A program made the translations under genes and the position numbers. Below the pieces are notes generated by a model. The model had not been told where the DNA came from, searched no databases, and saw only the letters and a list, made by a program, of their open reading frames with translations. Shown here piece by piece: positions 12,847-22,397 of a stretch of 64,000 nucleotides of DNA (the first letter of the stretch is position 1; each line of letters starts with the position of its first letter). This DNA is from Allium sativum (taxonomy: Eukaryota; Streptophyta; Magnoliopsida; Asparagales; Amaryllidaceae). The DNA is taken from the NCBI GenBank assembly GCA_030737875.1, contig CM060921.1, positions 401,986,192-402,050,191 on the forward strand, given 5' to 3'.

Positions 12847-13391
12847 TTTCATTTTTCTAAAAAGCATTGCGTTGTTTAATGATTTACTTTATTTTTATGC
12901 ACTGGCAATCCAATGGAGTAAAGCCGTTCCGCGTTAGCAGCGTGGTCCGGAGATTAGCCTTATTATTAGGTTTGTTAAGTAAGATTTCTCATACCAGTCC
13001 CATGACTGACATGTGGTTTATTTCACTTGCAAAGTCGGGTGCCCTCTTTTCCACACGGGCAGCCGAGTAGCTTTTTTGCAGATATTTATCTTTTGAGCAG
13101 GATTCTGGATCGAAGCATAAAGTTGTGTCCAGATTATTGATAGACTTCCGCTGTATTTATTTTATTGTTTCCGGTGCAATGTATTAAAATATTGAAACTT
13201 GTCTTCCGCTGTAATTTTATTCAATGTACTCTGATATTCTGTACTCTAATGTAACATTATTATGATGTTTATAAAAGTCTGCTATCGTTGTTTTAATGTG
13301 TTGTATGCCCAAAGTTAACGTATTCGGGTTTTGAACGATCTTGGTCGATTTTGCGATCGATTAGGTCCGGGCAAAATCCGGAGCCGTTACA

Positions 13392-13765
13392 GTTGGTATC
13401 AGAGCTCTGGTTAGCTCAAATCTTTGGGGTACAACTCATTAGAACTGAACAAAAGACTCATCAAAGATAGGATTAGTAATATCCAATAAAAATACTCACT
13501 AGAGATAGGATCATCAGTATCTTAGAATGAGAAAACTCATTAGAGATGGGGTTAGTAATGCCCTAGAATGAGTTGAGAGTGCCCAGTTTATAATTAACGT
13601 ATTTTTGATTATATATAATCCGATCTTTGGAAATATGATTTTTGAATACATAAAGTTATATATTTTAAAAGTTAATCAACAAATAAAATTATTTAAGATA
13701 GGATACTTAAACAACTTTTAGCTTCGTTCCTTTTCGAGGACGAAAAGATTTTATGTAGGGGAGAT
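13392..13765 (+). mobile_element. A2 interior remnant with PBS and polypurine tract
   Basis: The PBS TGGTATCAGAGC is at 13394-13405, two bases after the LTR. Short repeats of CTCATTAGAGATAGGAT and related forms follow, then CCTTTTCGAGGACGAAAAG and a purine tract TATGTAGGGGAGAT ending at 13765, where the 3' LTR should start. Only about 370 bp separate PBS and polypurine tract and nothing is coding. No A-family 3' LTR follows; the sequence jumps into an LTR piece of element E. Confidence 0.75.
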
Positions 13766-14054
13766 TCGACCTAGCAGGACTTGGGTCGACACCCCAAATG
13801 TGGTCGGTTCCGAGTTTCCTCCTCCCGCCTTCACTGTTTCGAATATTTTATTATAATTCTGGTTTTAAATTGAAATCTTCTAACCTCCATAACTTCTTTA
13901 TATTGTATCCGTTTTATGCAAACTCAGACTCTATCTCAAGTAGAATTCCAAGATGAACGCAATGGCGCAACTTGTTTCTCTTAATTCTTCTTTTAAAGAC
14001 TAATTATTCTTCAATTATCTCTAATGTCCCGTTTTAAAATTACGTGGTGTTACA
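13766..14054 (-). mobile_element. E left (3') LTR, truncated to about 289 bp
   Basis: It matches the right end of E's other LTR (about 20550-20838): GGTCGACACCCCAAA, then TTTCCTCCTCCCGCCTTC, and so on, ending GTGGTGTTACA at 14054 beside the polypurine complement TTCTCCCCTCC. About 3.5 kb of this LTR is missing. The join at about 13766 also lacks the 3' LTR of A2, so a deletion or recombination removed both. Confidence 0.8.
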
Positions 14055-14639
14055 TTCTCCCCTCCTTAAAGGATTTCGTCCCCGAAATCTCTAAGTTAAG
14101 AAGAATGTATCCTAACATCCAACTTCCATCTACTCAACCATCAATTACAGGCATCCATTTTCCTTAAAAAGATTTCTAATGCTTTCATGATCATATGCAT
14201 AGTGTGTGTACATGCCTTTATCTAGTGCAAAATCAGGTGGTCTACTGATTCAGTTGACCTCCTTAATGCGAATTATATCAGTGCTATGAGTCCATGTATG
14301 CAATTATTCCTAATCATACTTTATAACTTCTACATGAGTGCTCAATCATTCATACAAATGCAACATCCATATGATAACACATCAAGTTTCAATCCATATA
14401 TATACACATATATGCATATGCAATATGAATTTGACTGAGTCGATCTAGTACCTAGTGTGTGTGTATATGCATCAACGAGCAACCACTAGCAACTACTTAC
14501 AACCATCAATCATAACATGTTTCAAATACATGCTTACATTTATTGGTTTCTACCTAAGGATCGAGGGTTGGACCGAGAGGATATACTTAGAAGATAAAGA
14601 CTACCAAATAAACTTTACAAAAAAAGAGCACTCAAAAAG

Positions 14640-14945
14640 GGTATGATGCGCGTATCTAATCTTCAGTCTTCTAAGTCACATCTCCTTGAGCTTCACTCCA
14701 TATTGCTCTGACTATCTTAACTACACAATTGCGTAGCTTCTTAATTTCTGTTTCCAGAATATACGTTGGAACTCATTTTCACTGTCGTCATTCGTTCCAC
14801 CTTTTCTTCTTATAGTATACTTGGCACTACAACTCTGCCGTGTCATGCTAACATTTCCTCAAAAGGTCTTCCAAAATCCTATTCACCCTTTCTGTCAGAA
14901 GATGATAAGCGGTGCTCAAACATAACTGCGTACTCATGGCTTCTT
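14640..14945 (-). pseudogene. E integrase remnants
   Basis: Translated on the minus strand, about 14905-14945 resembles the end of the integrase core (the region before the catalytic Glu in B at 56034). About 14640-14800 resembles the C-terminal tail, including a chromodomain-like stretch of the type xIWSEAxGDxT. The zinc-binding part, most of the core and the GPY/F region are missing. Several stops and a frameshift interrupt what remains. Confidence 0.65.
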
Positions 14946-15179
14946 GCAAGCTTATTTATTAAAATGACTAAAGGTCTCTTCTCTACTTAATTTATCCATT
15001 GCGTCAGCTATCTGAGAGTCTTTTCTTTATAAAGTCCCTATTTAATTAAAAAGCGTAGGTCTTACTCCTAGCGATGCCAAATACTAACTTAACCGAAGGT
15101 TTGAAAATCAAGGTTTGATACGTATTCTAAACTTTTCCTTTTCACATAAAGAGGACTTGAAGTCAACCTTTTTCTTCTT

Positions 15180-15850
15180 AAGGCATCCACTACGACCTTA
15201 CCCTTACATCAAAATGGAACCTAGTCTCGTACCGTATGCATCCGTGTATACCGTAAGCCTTTTACTACCGTAAGGTAAAAATCAAAACTGGGGCCATCGT
15301 AAGAGACCTCTTCGATTGTTGGAAAGCGATATCACAACCAATATCCCGAGCAAAGGTTAGATTCTTCTTCGTCAATCTTGTAAGTGGGGCCGATACCTTC
15401 ATAAAGTCCTTAATAAACTTCCTATACCAGCCCGCTAATCCAAGAAAATTTCTTACTCCTGTTGCATTCCTCGGGACCTTCTAATCTTGCACCGCAACTA
15501 CTTTTGCGGGATCTACTGTTATCCCTTCCTTGGATATCACCTGTCTTAGAAACCTTACTTTTTCTCTCCAAAAATGATATTTGGAGAAACTAGCCTTAAG
15601 CTGATGCGCTTGGAGGGTATCCGAGACTTCCCTTAGATGCAAAGCATGTTCTTCCTCATTCCAAAATATCATCTATGCACAAGCGAAGTGAACCATCCGC
15701 CTTTGAAACGGAAACGACTGGAGCACCCCATTTAGAAGTACTTCGCCTTATGAACCCTTTCTCAGGTAACTCTTTTAATTGTTTACTGAGCCCTTCCTTT
15801 CCCTTGGAGTCATCGTACAGGTAATGCAACTGGCTTTGCATTGTCAACTA
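15180..15850 (-). pseudogene. E reverse transcriptase/RNase H remnant with internal deletions
   Basis: The minus strand reads the RT fingers start ([16 protein letters not shown]), then jumps at about 15665 from the LRLC-I-D position straight to the DDIL just after the catalytic site, then continues through the thumb and connection (about 15300-15640) into the start of RNase H. A second jump at about 15215 joins RNase H start sequence to the ...VVxDALxRKK motif. The first deletion removed about 300 bp relative to B. Both joins fall near short similar sequences. Confidence 0.8.
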
Positions 15851-15897
15851 GATATATATGGAAGTCTATTTCGCGTTTTAGGGGACAAACCCCTATC

Positions 15898-16404
15898 CTA
15901 ATCAAAAACATCTGCATACTCATGGACTACTCCAATGGATCGCAAATCGTCGATAGATGCATCAAGTGATTCTAGGTAGCTAAGACAAACTGATCCCTTA
16001 GGATCGCACGAAATCTCGAGGGTATTCTCGAGGCAAGTCGAAAGTCTAACTACACTCCTTTCACAATTACTAGCTAACCAATCCATGCCTAGAATCAACC
16101 CATTGCCCGTAAAACCAAAAACATAAGCATTACACTTAGACTTAATACTTAATATAGCTATTCTCAAATCCTTACAAACCAAAGATAAATGAGCCGAACC
16201 ACCAATTGGATTTGAGACAATAAGGGGATCTTCTACTATACAAGCACTAAGGTGCAGAGACTCAACTATGGAAGCAGATATAAACAAATGTGAAGCGCTA
16301 AAATCAGAAAGAGTACTAACAGGATTATCAAAAAGAAAAACAGACTTTTTCAACAGAAACTCTACTACCTCTCTCTCAGGTACGCTGGCGGTGAGAGCAT
16401 GCAC
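15898..16404 (-). pseudogene. E retropepsin-like protease domain, active site mutated
   Basis: An open frame of 168 codons aligns with B's protease. The conserved ESLHL...VVSNPIGGSA block and the GLILGMDWL motif are clear. The catalytic Asp-Ser-Gly-Ala of B (50869-50880) is Asp-Phe-Ser-Ala here, explained by one C-to-T and one G-to-A change. The frame stays open across the site where B has its frameshift. It ends near the protease-RT junction. Confidence 0.8.
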
Positions 16405-16640
16405 TTGCCCTCCTGAAAATCCTGTCCTTTGTTCTTGCCCTTGTCCTTAATTATATGACCCGTTATACTATAATAACGACACCCTCTTGTCTTAGATTTT
16501 TCTATTCTTTCTTCCTCTGTGAACCAAGTCCATATCCATGAGTTTCTTGTCATTGGGTTGTGTTCCTTAGCCAAACTCCCTCGTTCTCAACTTTGCCATC
16601 TTTGTGTAACTTGTTGACAAGTCTCTTGAAAGATGCCTCC
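16365..16640 (-). pseudogene. E gag C-terminal remnant with broken zinc knuckle
   Basis: About 16540-16640 matches the gag region of B that reads GATYESLV. About 16365-16500 matches the basic, Lys-rich linker and the zinc knuckle, but the CX2CX4HX4C Cys residues are partly lost (for example Cys to Tyr). The N-terminal two thirds of gag are deleted. Confidence 0.65.
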
Positions 16641-17372
16641 ATTGTACGGAAAAACCTACAAAGCTTGAAAGAAAATTAGCCGTAGGTGAAACTCCTGCGG
16701 CTATATATGGAAGTTGGGCACTTCTTTGCCCTTTGACAGGTGTCGTAGTCTCATCAAGCCTATGGAACCATGTCGCGATGTGGTTACCTCCCAGAAAGCC
16801 AGGAGCCCCGGAGACTCAGTAAAGGAGGAAAACAAGGATTCAAACAGTGGATCAAAAGATAGTGCATATGGCATTGGGGAATATTCCTTTAAAACAAATT
16901 TGTTTTAGAAAATGCTTCATTTAAAACCGTTTTGAAAATAATTTTTCAAGTCTTTTATCTGATCCGGTAAACTTCAGCTCTGATACCAGGTGAAACACCC
17001 CACGTTCATTAATGTCACTCACAAAGGGAACGCATTAACTTCAGTGAAGCGTTATAGGTAAGAGATGCAGATAAATTACAAGACAGATAAATAAAGCAGC
17101 GGAAAGGAATAAAAACTTTACTTCATTGATAAAATAGTAGCTTGATAAAACAACTTGTACAAAGATTGTTTTCTAACACCAATACCTATTACAACAAAGT
17201 ATCTGTCTTGTTTAATAAAATAAAGAAGCATAAAATGACAATGATATTCCCCAAATAAAGCATGAGCCAGCCATAGCAGTGGAAAAGAGAGTCCAAAGCA
17301 ATACGTTGACTATCTTCGTGCTTGGAATGAGAAACGGTCCAAACTAAGCTGAGCTATTCCCTCCCTGACTAC

Positions 17373-17400
17373 CTAGGGGGGAGGGGGAGGGAGGGGGAAC
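17373..17400 (-). promoter_or_regulatory. Candidate 3' splice acceptor in the E LTR
   Basis: The minus strand reads a C/T-rich tract (complement of the G-rich run 17376-17400) ending in TAG, then GTAGTCAGGG. The same position in B, C and D has a pyrimidine tract ending in CAG or TAG followed by G. Paired with GTAAGT at 20057 it would define an intron of about 2.7 kb. Confidence 0.5.
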
Positions 17401-18263
17401 AAAAGAAAAGAGGCCAAACAAAACCAGGTCAGACATATGTCTGGTAAGTCCAGTGATTTTCAGTATGTAAACATGTAATAGTAACATGACATGAATAAAC
17501 TGAATATAAGACAATACCGTGATAACAGGGATAACAAGATAACCTAAGATTAGCATAAGATATGATAAGGCAAGATAAACCAAATGCGCTTCTACTCTTT
17601 CTCTACTTCGCTACTACCCCGTTATTTTGATTTTTATATCTCTGATTTCCTATTTTCTCTGCACGAACTAACCAGTATCCTAACTAGTGTATTTTATAGA
17701 ATGATCTGTATCCCTTACTAGTGTCCCAACTAGTATCATGTGCAAAAGGATATGTATCCCATATTTGTGTCCCGACTAGTATCCTGTGTTATATAATAAG
17801 GTGATCCCACCCCCGCAATTGTGGTAGACTTCTGGTGTACATCTAGTATGAGGATCTTAACTCAATCAGGCTAATTGCCATGAAGATGTTAGATGTACCA
17901 TTACTACCCTATCGAACGGCTCCCTACTTGTATTAATCTTCCTTGTGTCTGTGTCAATCGGCCCTCTCTTGCGTGTAGATACCTGGAAATGGTCCCACCA
18001 TAAGGTGTATCAATCCCTATTATAGCAACTTGACACGATTCAAGATGCACAGTGTATACTACTGATGCCCAGTGTCTGCCTTTCCACTCCGGAGCACATG
18101 CACGCCCATACTCCGTCAAAACTACACTGCTACACCCCCTGCAGCTATTTTGACAACTTATAATCAGCCCAGTAATCGTGCCCCACCCTGCCTAGTTCAG
18201 GGTACCATGATACATCTATGTGGGTTACTACTGAAATGGGTCCCCGTTACTAGGGTTTCCTAC

Positions 18264-18850
18264 TGGTTAAGTTTGTGGGCCTATATATACAAATATTACC
18301 CACCTAGACGAGATGTACTTAACCCTGCCGCTGATTCAAACTTGTTTATTTAACGGTTAAGTTTGTGGGCCTATATATACTAATATTACCCACCTACCTA
18401 AAGTTTACTTAACCCTCCTACTTATCAAGTAAATCTGCTTTATTGGTTAAGCTTTCCTTAACCCTATCCACCTTGTTCATGTAATATTGGTTAAGTGCTA
18501 TCCATTCAAGTTAACTTAACCCACCCACACATCATGTTGTATTGGTTAAGTGTTTCCTATTAACTTAACCATGTTCATTCATCATGTTATATTGGTTAAG
18601 TGTTTCTTATTAACTTAACCCCACTCGTTCATCGTGCTATATTGGTTAAGCGTTTCTTATTAATTTAACCCTTCTCATTCATCATGCTATATTGGTTAAG
18701 TGTTTCTTATTAACTTAACCCTACTCATTCATCATGCTATATTGGTTAAGCATTTCTAAATTTACCTAACCCCACCTTCTGGTCTAATTAACATGTTGTA
18801 ATGGTTAAGTGTCGCCTATTCATATGTTACTTAACCTTACCATTCTTAGC
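18264..18850 (-). repeat. Array of GGTTAAG...CTTAACC mini-hairpins in the E LTR
   Basis: About ten tandem units, mostly about 58 bp apart. Each begins GGTTAAG and ends CTTAACC or a close variant, with about 10 bases between in the common form and longer inserts in the first two units. Every unit can fold on itself. The same array exists in D at about 61424-62066, in the same orientation relative to transcription. Confidence 0.8.
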
Positions 18851-18900
18851 ATGTCTATTTATTGGCATTAGTTAATTTATTAATGCCCCAACCTCTCACA

Positions 18901-18973
18901 TTAGAACTATTATTTGCTGTTGTTGGATGTGTTGGGCAGTTCCAGGCAGACTTCTACCGCAAACTCATTCTAA
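18901..18973 (-). other. Conserved hairpin module, E copy 1
   Basis: Outer arms TTAGAA (18901-18906) and TTCTAA (18968-18973) and inner TTTGC/GCAAA pair around a loop with GGGCAGTTCC. In B, C and D the outer arms are mostly TTAGAC/GTCTAA, so the last pair has changed from C-G to A-T with pairing kept. Confidence 0.7.
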
Positions 18974-19009
18974 CCTTAGATTTTGGGCTAAATGCGCTAA
19001 CCTCTCACA

Positions 19010-19082
19010 TTAGAATAGTGTTGTTGCGGTCACTGGATGTGTCGGACGGTTCCGGGCAGTTTTACACCGCAACTCAATCTAA
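19010..19082 (-). other. Conserved hairpin module, E copy 2
   Basis: Outer arms TTAGA (19010-19014) and TCTAA (19078-19082). The inner arms GTTGCGGT and ACCGCAAC form a perfect 8-pair stem. The loop carries GGTTCCGGGCAG, the most conserved loop motif (sense CTGCCCGGAACC). Confidence 0.75.
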
Positions 19083-19784
19083 CCTCGGGTTAGGCATGTT
19101 CATCTTTTAGCCAAATTACATATTTACCGTACATGTCCAAGTCTAGAATTCACATGCTAACTTTCCCAATTTTACAAAACTAGTCATGTTTCAATTCCCA
19201 AGTTATACCCAACAAATTCAATTATAGGTTATTAATCAAAATAGGCTACACCTAGTCTTTAAATTAATTTACATATGTTCGTTTGTAAATTATCCACAAG
19301 TGTTGTCAATTCAAGTCATGCCCCGTTTAACCTCTAAATTATGTCCATAATTCTAGGTATACAAATTCTACCATTTCATGCTAATGCAGTTTAATATTTT
19401 TCCCCAATGTCTCCCCCGTTATTCGTTCGTATAATTCACATAGAACGTTAGGCTCGCAAATTAGCCTAACTTATAAAAAAAGGGAAAAGAAAGGGACATG
19501 TAACATTCCAACATGCATAAAAAGTATAGGTCAACATGCGTAGTATAAATTTGGGACAGAACGACATAAACTTAATTAAGCACATGAACGTGATCTTACA
19601 TTTAAATTAGATCCAATTAACATGCGAACTAGCATAGGTCTAATTGTATAAGCATGAACTTATATAGGTCTTAAACATGGGTACTAGCTTGGATCTAAAC
19701 ATGTAAGCATGTATGAACATAACTTAGCATGTAACTTACATACATAAAAGAACCACAAATTTAATACAACATGATAGGTTCAAT

Positions 19785-19940
19785 GGCATCAGTCCCATTA
19801 GTCTCATAGGCAAGATAGGTTTTGCTATGTCAGTCATAACAGTCCAATAGGCATGATAGGTTTTAAAATGTCAGTCACAATGGTCCAATAGGCATGATAG
19901 GCTTTACTATGTCAGTCACAACCGTCCGATAGGCATAAGA
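19785..19940. repeat. Tandem repeat of about 52 bp in the E LTR
   Basis: About three units contain GGCATGATAGG and TATGTCAGTCACAA followed by GTCCAATAGGCAT, with decay at both ends. Confidence 0.65.
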
Positions 19941-20051
19941 AATTTCAGAATTGACAAGAGGATAGGCACGAATATAATTTGGCATAGTTCTAGATCCAGT
20001 TATTACAGTCATGATTTTCTTATTAGGTGTTCACATCTAAACAATAACTAT

Positions 20052-20273
20052 ACTTACAGAAAAAGGACGGATCTTTATTTTTGGGATCTGATTTCTGAAT
20101 TTGAAAAGATATCCTTTGACGTAGACGTTTGATTTAATGTTCTTCTTAATCGATTACTAGTTTGGATTTTATTTAGAAGATGGAAGAGGCTAGGCTAGCT
20201 TGAAGACGAACAACATGATGACACCATAGTCTTAGGGTTATGAGGTTAAGGTCTAGGTTTGGCTACATATATA
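20052..20273 (-). promoter_or_regulatory. E TATA box, leader exon and 5' splice site
   Basis: The minus strand has TATATAT at 20273-20267. About 210 nt downstream is TCT followed by GTAAGTATAG, with the GT starting at 20057. The spacing matches B (209 nt), C (about 200 nt) and D (248 nt). Confidence 0.55.
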
Positions 20274-20470
20274 CAAACGTCTAGGATTAATTCTAGCCTT
20301 TTGATTAGTCTAGGGGAAATCAGAGCCATCAAATCAAAGAGATGTGCCATCCAGCCAACCATAGCATGACACATATGCCCTAATACCTCAAAAATCAGTC
20401 ATTGGCCAATCAGAGAAGGCCACGTCAACTTAGGACTATCAAAAATCGTCACTTCCCAGATCTGGCTGAT

Positions 20471-20580
20471 GGGGTCGACCCATACAGGGGGGTCGACACC
20501 TATGTCGACCCTGGTGTCGACCCCAAAGAGCCTGAGTCGACATAGGTGTCAACCCAGCGGATCTCGGGTCGACACCCCAA
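20471..20580. repeat. GTCGAC cluster in the E LTR
   Basis: Six GTCGAC palindromes lie within about 110 bp, 258-366 bp from the LTR's transcriptional start side. B, C and D have the same kind of cluster upstream of their TATA boxes. Confidence 0.8.
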
Positions 20581-20838
20581 ACATGGTCTATTCCGCGTTT
20601 CCTCCTCCCGCCTTCGCTGTTTTGAATATTTTATTTTAATTCTGGTTTTAAACTGAAATCTTCTAACCTCCATAACTTCTTCATATTTTATCCATTTTAC
20701 GCAAACTCGGACTCTATCTCAAGTAGAATTCCAAGAAGAACGCAATGGCGCAACCCGTTTCCCTTAATTCTTCATTTTAAGATTAATTATTTTTTTAATT
20801 ATCTCTTATGTCTCGTTTTAAAACTACGGGGTGTTACA

Positions 20839-22397
20839 CTTTTCATTTTTCCTTTTGCTATGGCTGAAGTCTAATGGCTTCCTCAAAACGCATGTGGAAA
20901 GATCCTATCACATGTACTTACTCAATCTATAGATTGGTCTAAGAAGTAAATTAATCCAAAAATTATTTTCTCTTCTAGGAGAAAACCTTTTAACCACTTC
21001 CAATATTTAATAAATATAGCACAAAGAGGACTGAATTGATATCGTCTAGAGATACACTCAAGGATAAATAGGGGAATCAACATGACTGACCCCTCGGGTC
21101 GCAAGAAATCTCAAGAACTAGCCCACTGTATATCCTAGACGACAACCCTCTTCTTACAGTCAGAATAGCTTATACTTAGCCAAATAATCCATCTTCCAAA
21201 TTTTCCTATCTCAAAAGTAGAAGAATACAAGCATCTTAGTCAAACTCTATTACCAGTGTCAAAATCTAAGATAACCAACTATGCGGCTAAACTATATAGT
21301 CTCAAAACCAACCGATACACAGAAATTCCCCAAACATATCCTAAATCAATATTTCTAGTTTCAAACCCGACTCTCCATAGATAACAATTTCGATCTCCTT
21401 ACGGGGTTAAGAAACTACTACTGAGCCTAGGAAGATGCAAATAATCTATTAGTGCTACTACAACACACTTGGGGATTTACTTAGTATTAACATAGCTATG
21501 ACCCTACAAAGCCACTCCTAATTCGTGAACCAATGTTAAATGAATGAAATACTCCTGGATAAGATATGATAAGAGAATAAGAAGAACTATAGGTGGATAA
21601 CACCCCTTTCATCAACCTTTACTCAATTCCCTTTCTCGACCATTTTGATTAACACGTCCCTTATGATCCTTTGGATATTAACATACTTTAGTCCCTTTTA
21701 CCTACTGCCCTTGTAAGTTTATCTTTTAGGAAGTCATTCTTATTCTTGAATGATTGGTTACCAAATAAAATCTATTTTCACAATATAAGACAATCTAATC
21801 AATAGAAATCTGTAATTGCATTAATTATCTTTAGTTTATTGAATAGATATGGCTAAATAACTATTTTGCACTAATTCATGTCCTTTTTATTTTACTCTTG
21901 CAATTACATTTTTATTGATCACAAATCAAACTATGGAAATATATCCCTTCTTCTTAACTAACCAATTTACTTTATTCCTAGCTTCCTATTAATCCCCAAG
22001 CTGATTATGTCTTTACTAATCTCCGTGATACTTTTTAACTCATCTCATTATCCTTGGCCTTCAAGGTTGTCTTATCCATGCTGAGCGCCACCTTATATTT
22101 GTCATGTAGCAAGTTTCTCTTTTTCCTTGAATCTTGATCTAAACGGGTTTATCCATAAGCCAAAACTTCAACCTATAAATATTTTAGGGGTCTATACACA
22201 TAGGGAAGTCTATATAGATTGTTCTATTGATAACTCAATAAAGAAAGGAGAAAATAGGACAAGAAAAGGAGATGTACTTGGGGGGTTTTTATTTCAAAAA
22301 TAACCTTTTTGCTTTGAAAAACTATTTTTCCTTTAGAAAAATACTTTATTTTAAAACTACAGTTAGGAATCCTGTAACCTTAGGCCCTAATACCAAA
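20839..22397 (-). mobile_element. F interior fragment, heavily decayed
   Basis: It lies between E's outer edge and F's 5' LTR. The right end has a weakened PBS complement (GCCCTAATACCA, 22384-22395, two differences from the standard). The left part carries protease and RT-start traces on the minus strand. The rest of pol would lie to the left of E but is absent, so E's insertion and a later deletion removed it. The part at 21300-22380 is in the gag position but I could not align it. Confidence 0.65.
20920..21260 (-). pseudogene. F protease end and RT start, decayed
   Basis: Minus-strand translation gives fragments that line up with B: a decayed (G)MDWL...KKRVV stretch (about 21150-21230), LEISCDPRG (about 21085-21120), and KREIIFGLIYFLD (about 20925-20970), matching B's KREIDFRIYLVD at the start of RT. 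Frames change and stops interrupt. The order and strand agree with F being a gypsy element on the minus strand. Confidence 0.6.

Larger units (their letters stand above)
10645..13391 (+). mobile_element. A2 5' LTR, right-hand part (host of A1)
   Basis: This is an A-family LTR in the opposite orientation to A1. It shares the inverted-repeat module at 12777-12846, blocks such as CCGGTTTGCGTTGCGTTGTG, and the acceptor-like CTTTTCCACACGGGCAG at 13046-13062. It ends GGAGCCGTTACA at 13391, followed by a PBS. Its left part is separated from it by the A1 insertion and would lie beyond the window. Similarity to A1 is moderate, so A2 is older. Confidence 0.82.
14055..16990 (-). mobile_element. E interior: decayed gag-pol, 2.9 kb
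   Basis: This lies between the polypurine complement (14055-14065) and the PBS complement GCTCTGATACCA (16977-16988). In minus-strand order it holds gag/zinc-knuckle, protease, RT, RNase H and integrase pieces that align with element B, with large internal deletions and many stops. At 2.9 kb against 7.7 kb in B it cannot encode a working set of proteins. The PBS-proximal leader (16640-16990) closely matches the leader of D at 63694-64000, so D and E are one subfamily. Confidence 0.85.
16991..20838 (-). mobile_element. E right (5') LTR, 3,848 bp
   Basis: The minus strand runs from TGTAACACCCCGTAG (20838) to GGGGTGTTTCA (16991), then the PBS. In minus order it holds a GTCGAC cluster (20580-20471), TATA box (20273-20267), a consensus 5' splice site (20057), a tandem repeat (19940-19785), paired large hairpins (19082-18901), an array of GGTTAAG hairpins (18850-18264) and a pyrimidine tract ending CCCCCCTAG at 17373. 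D has a closely related organisation. It is non-coding. Confidence 0.88.
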
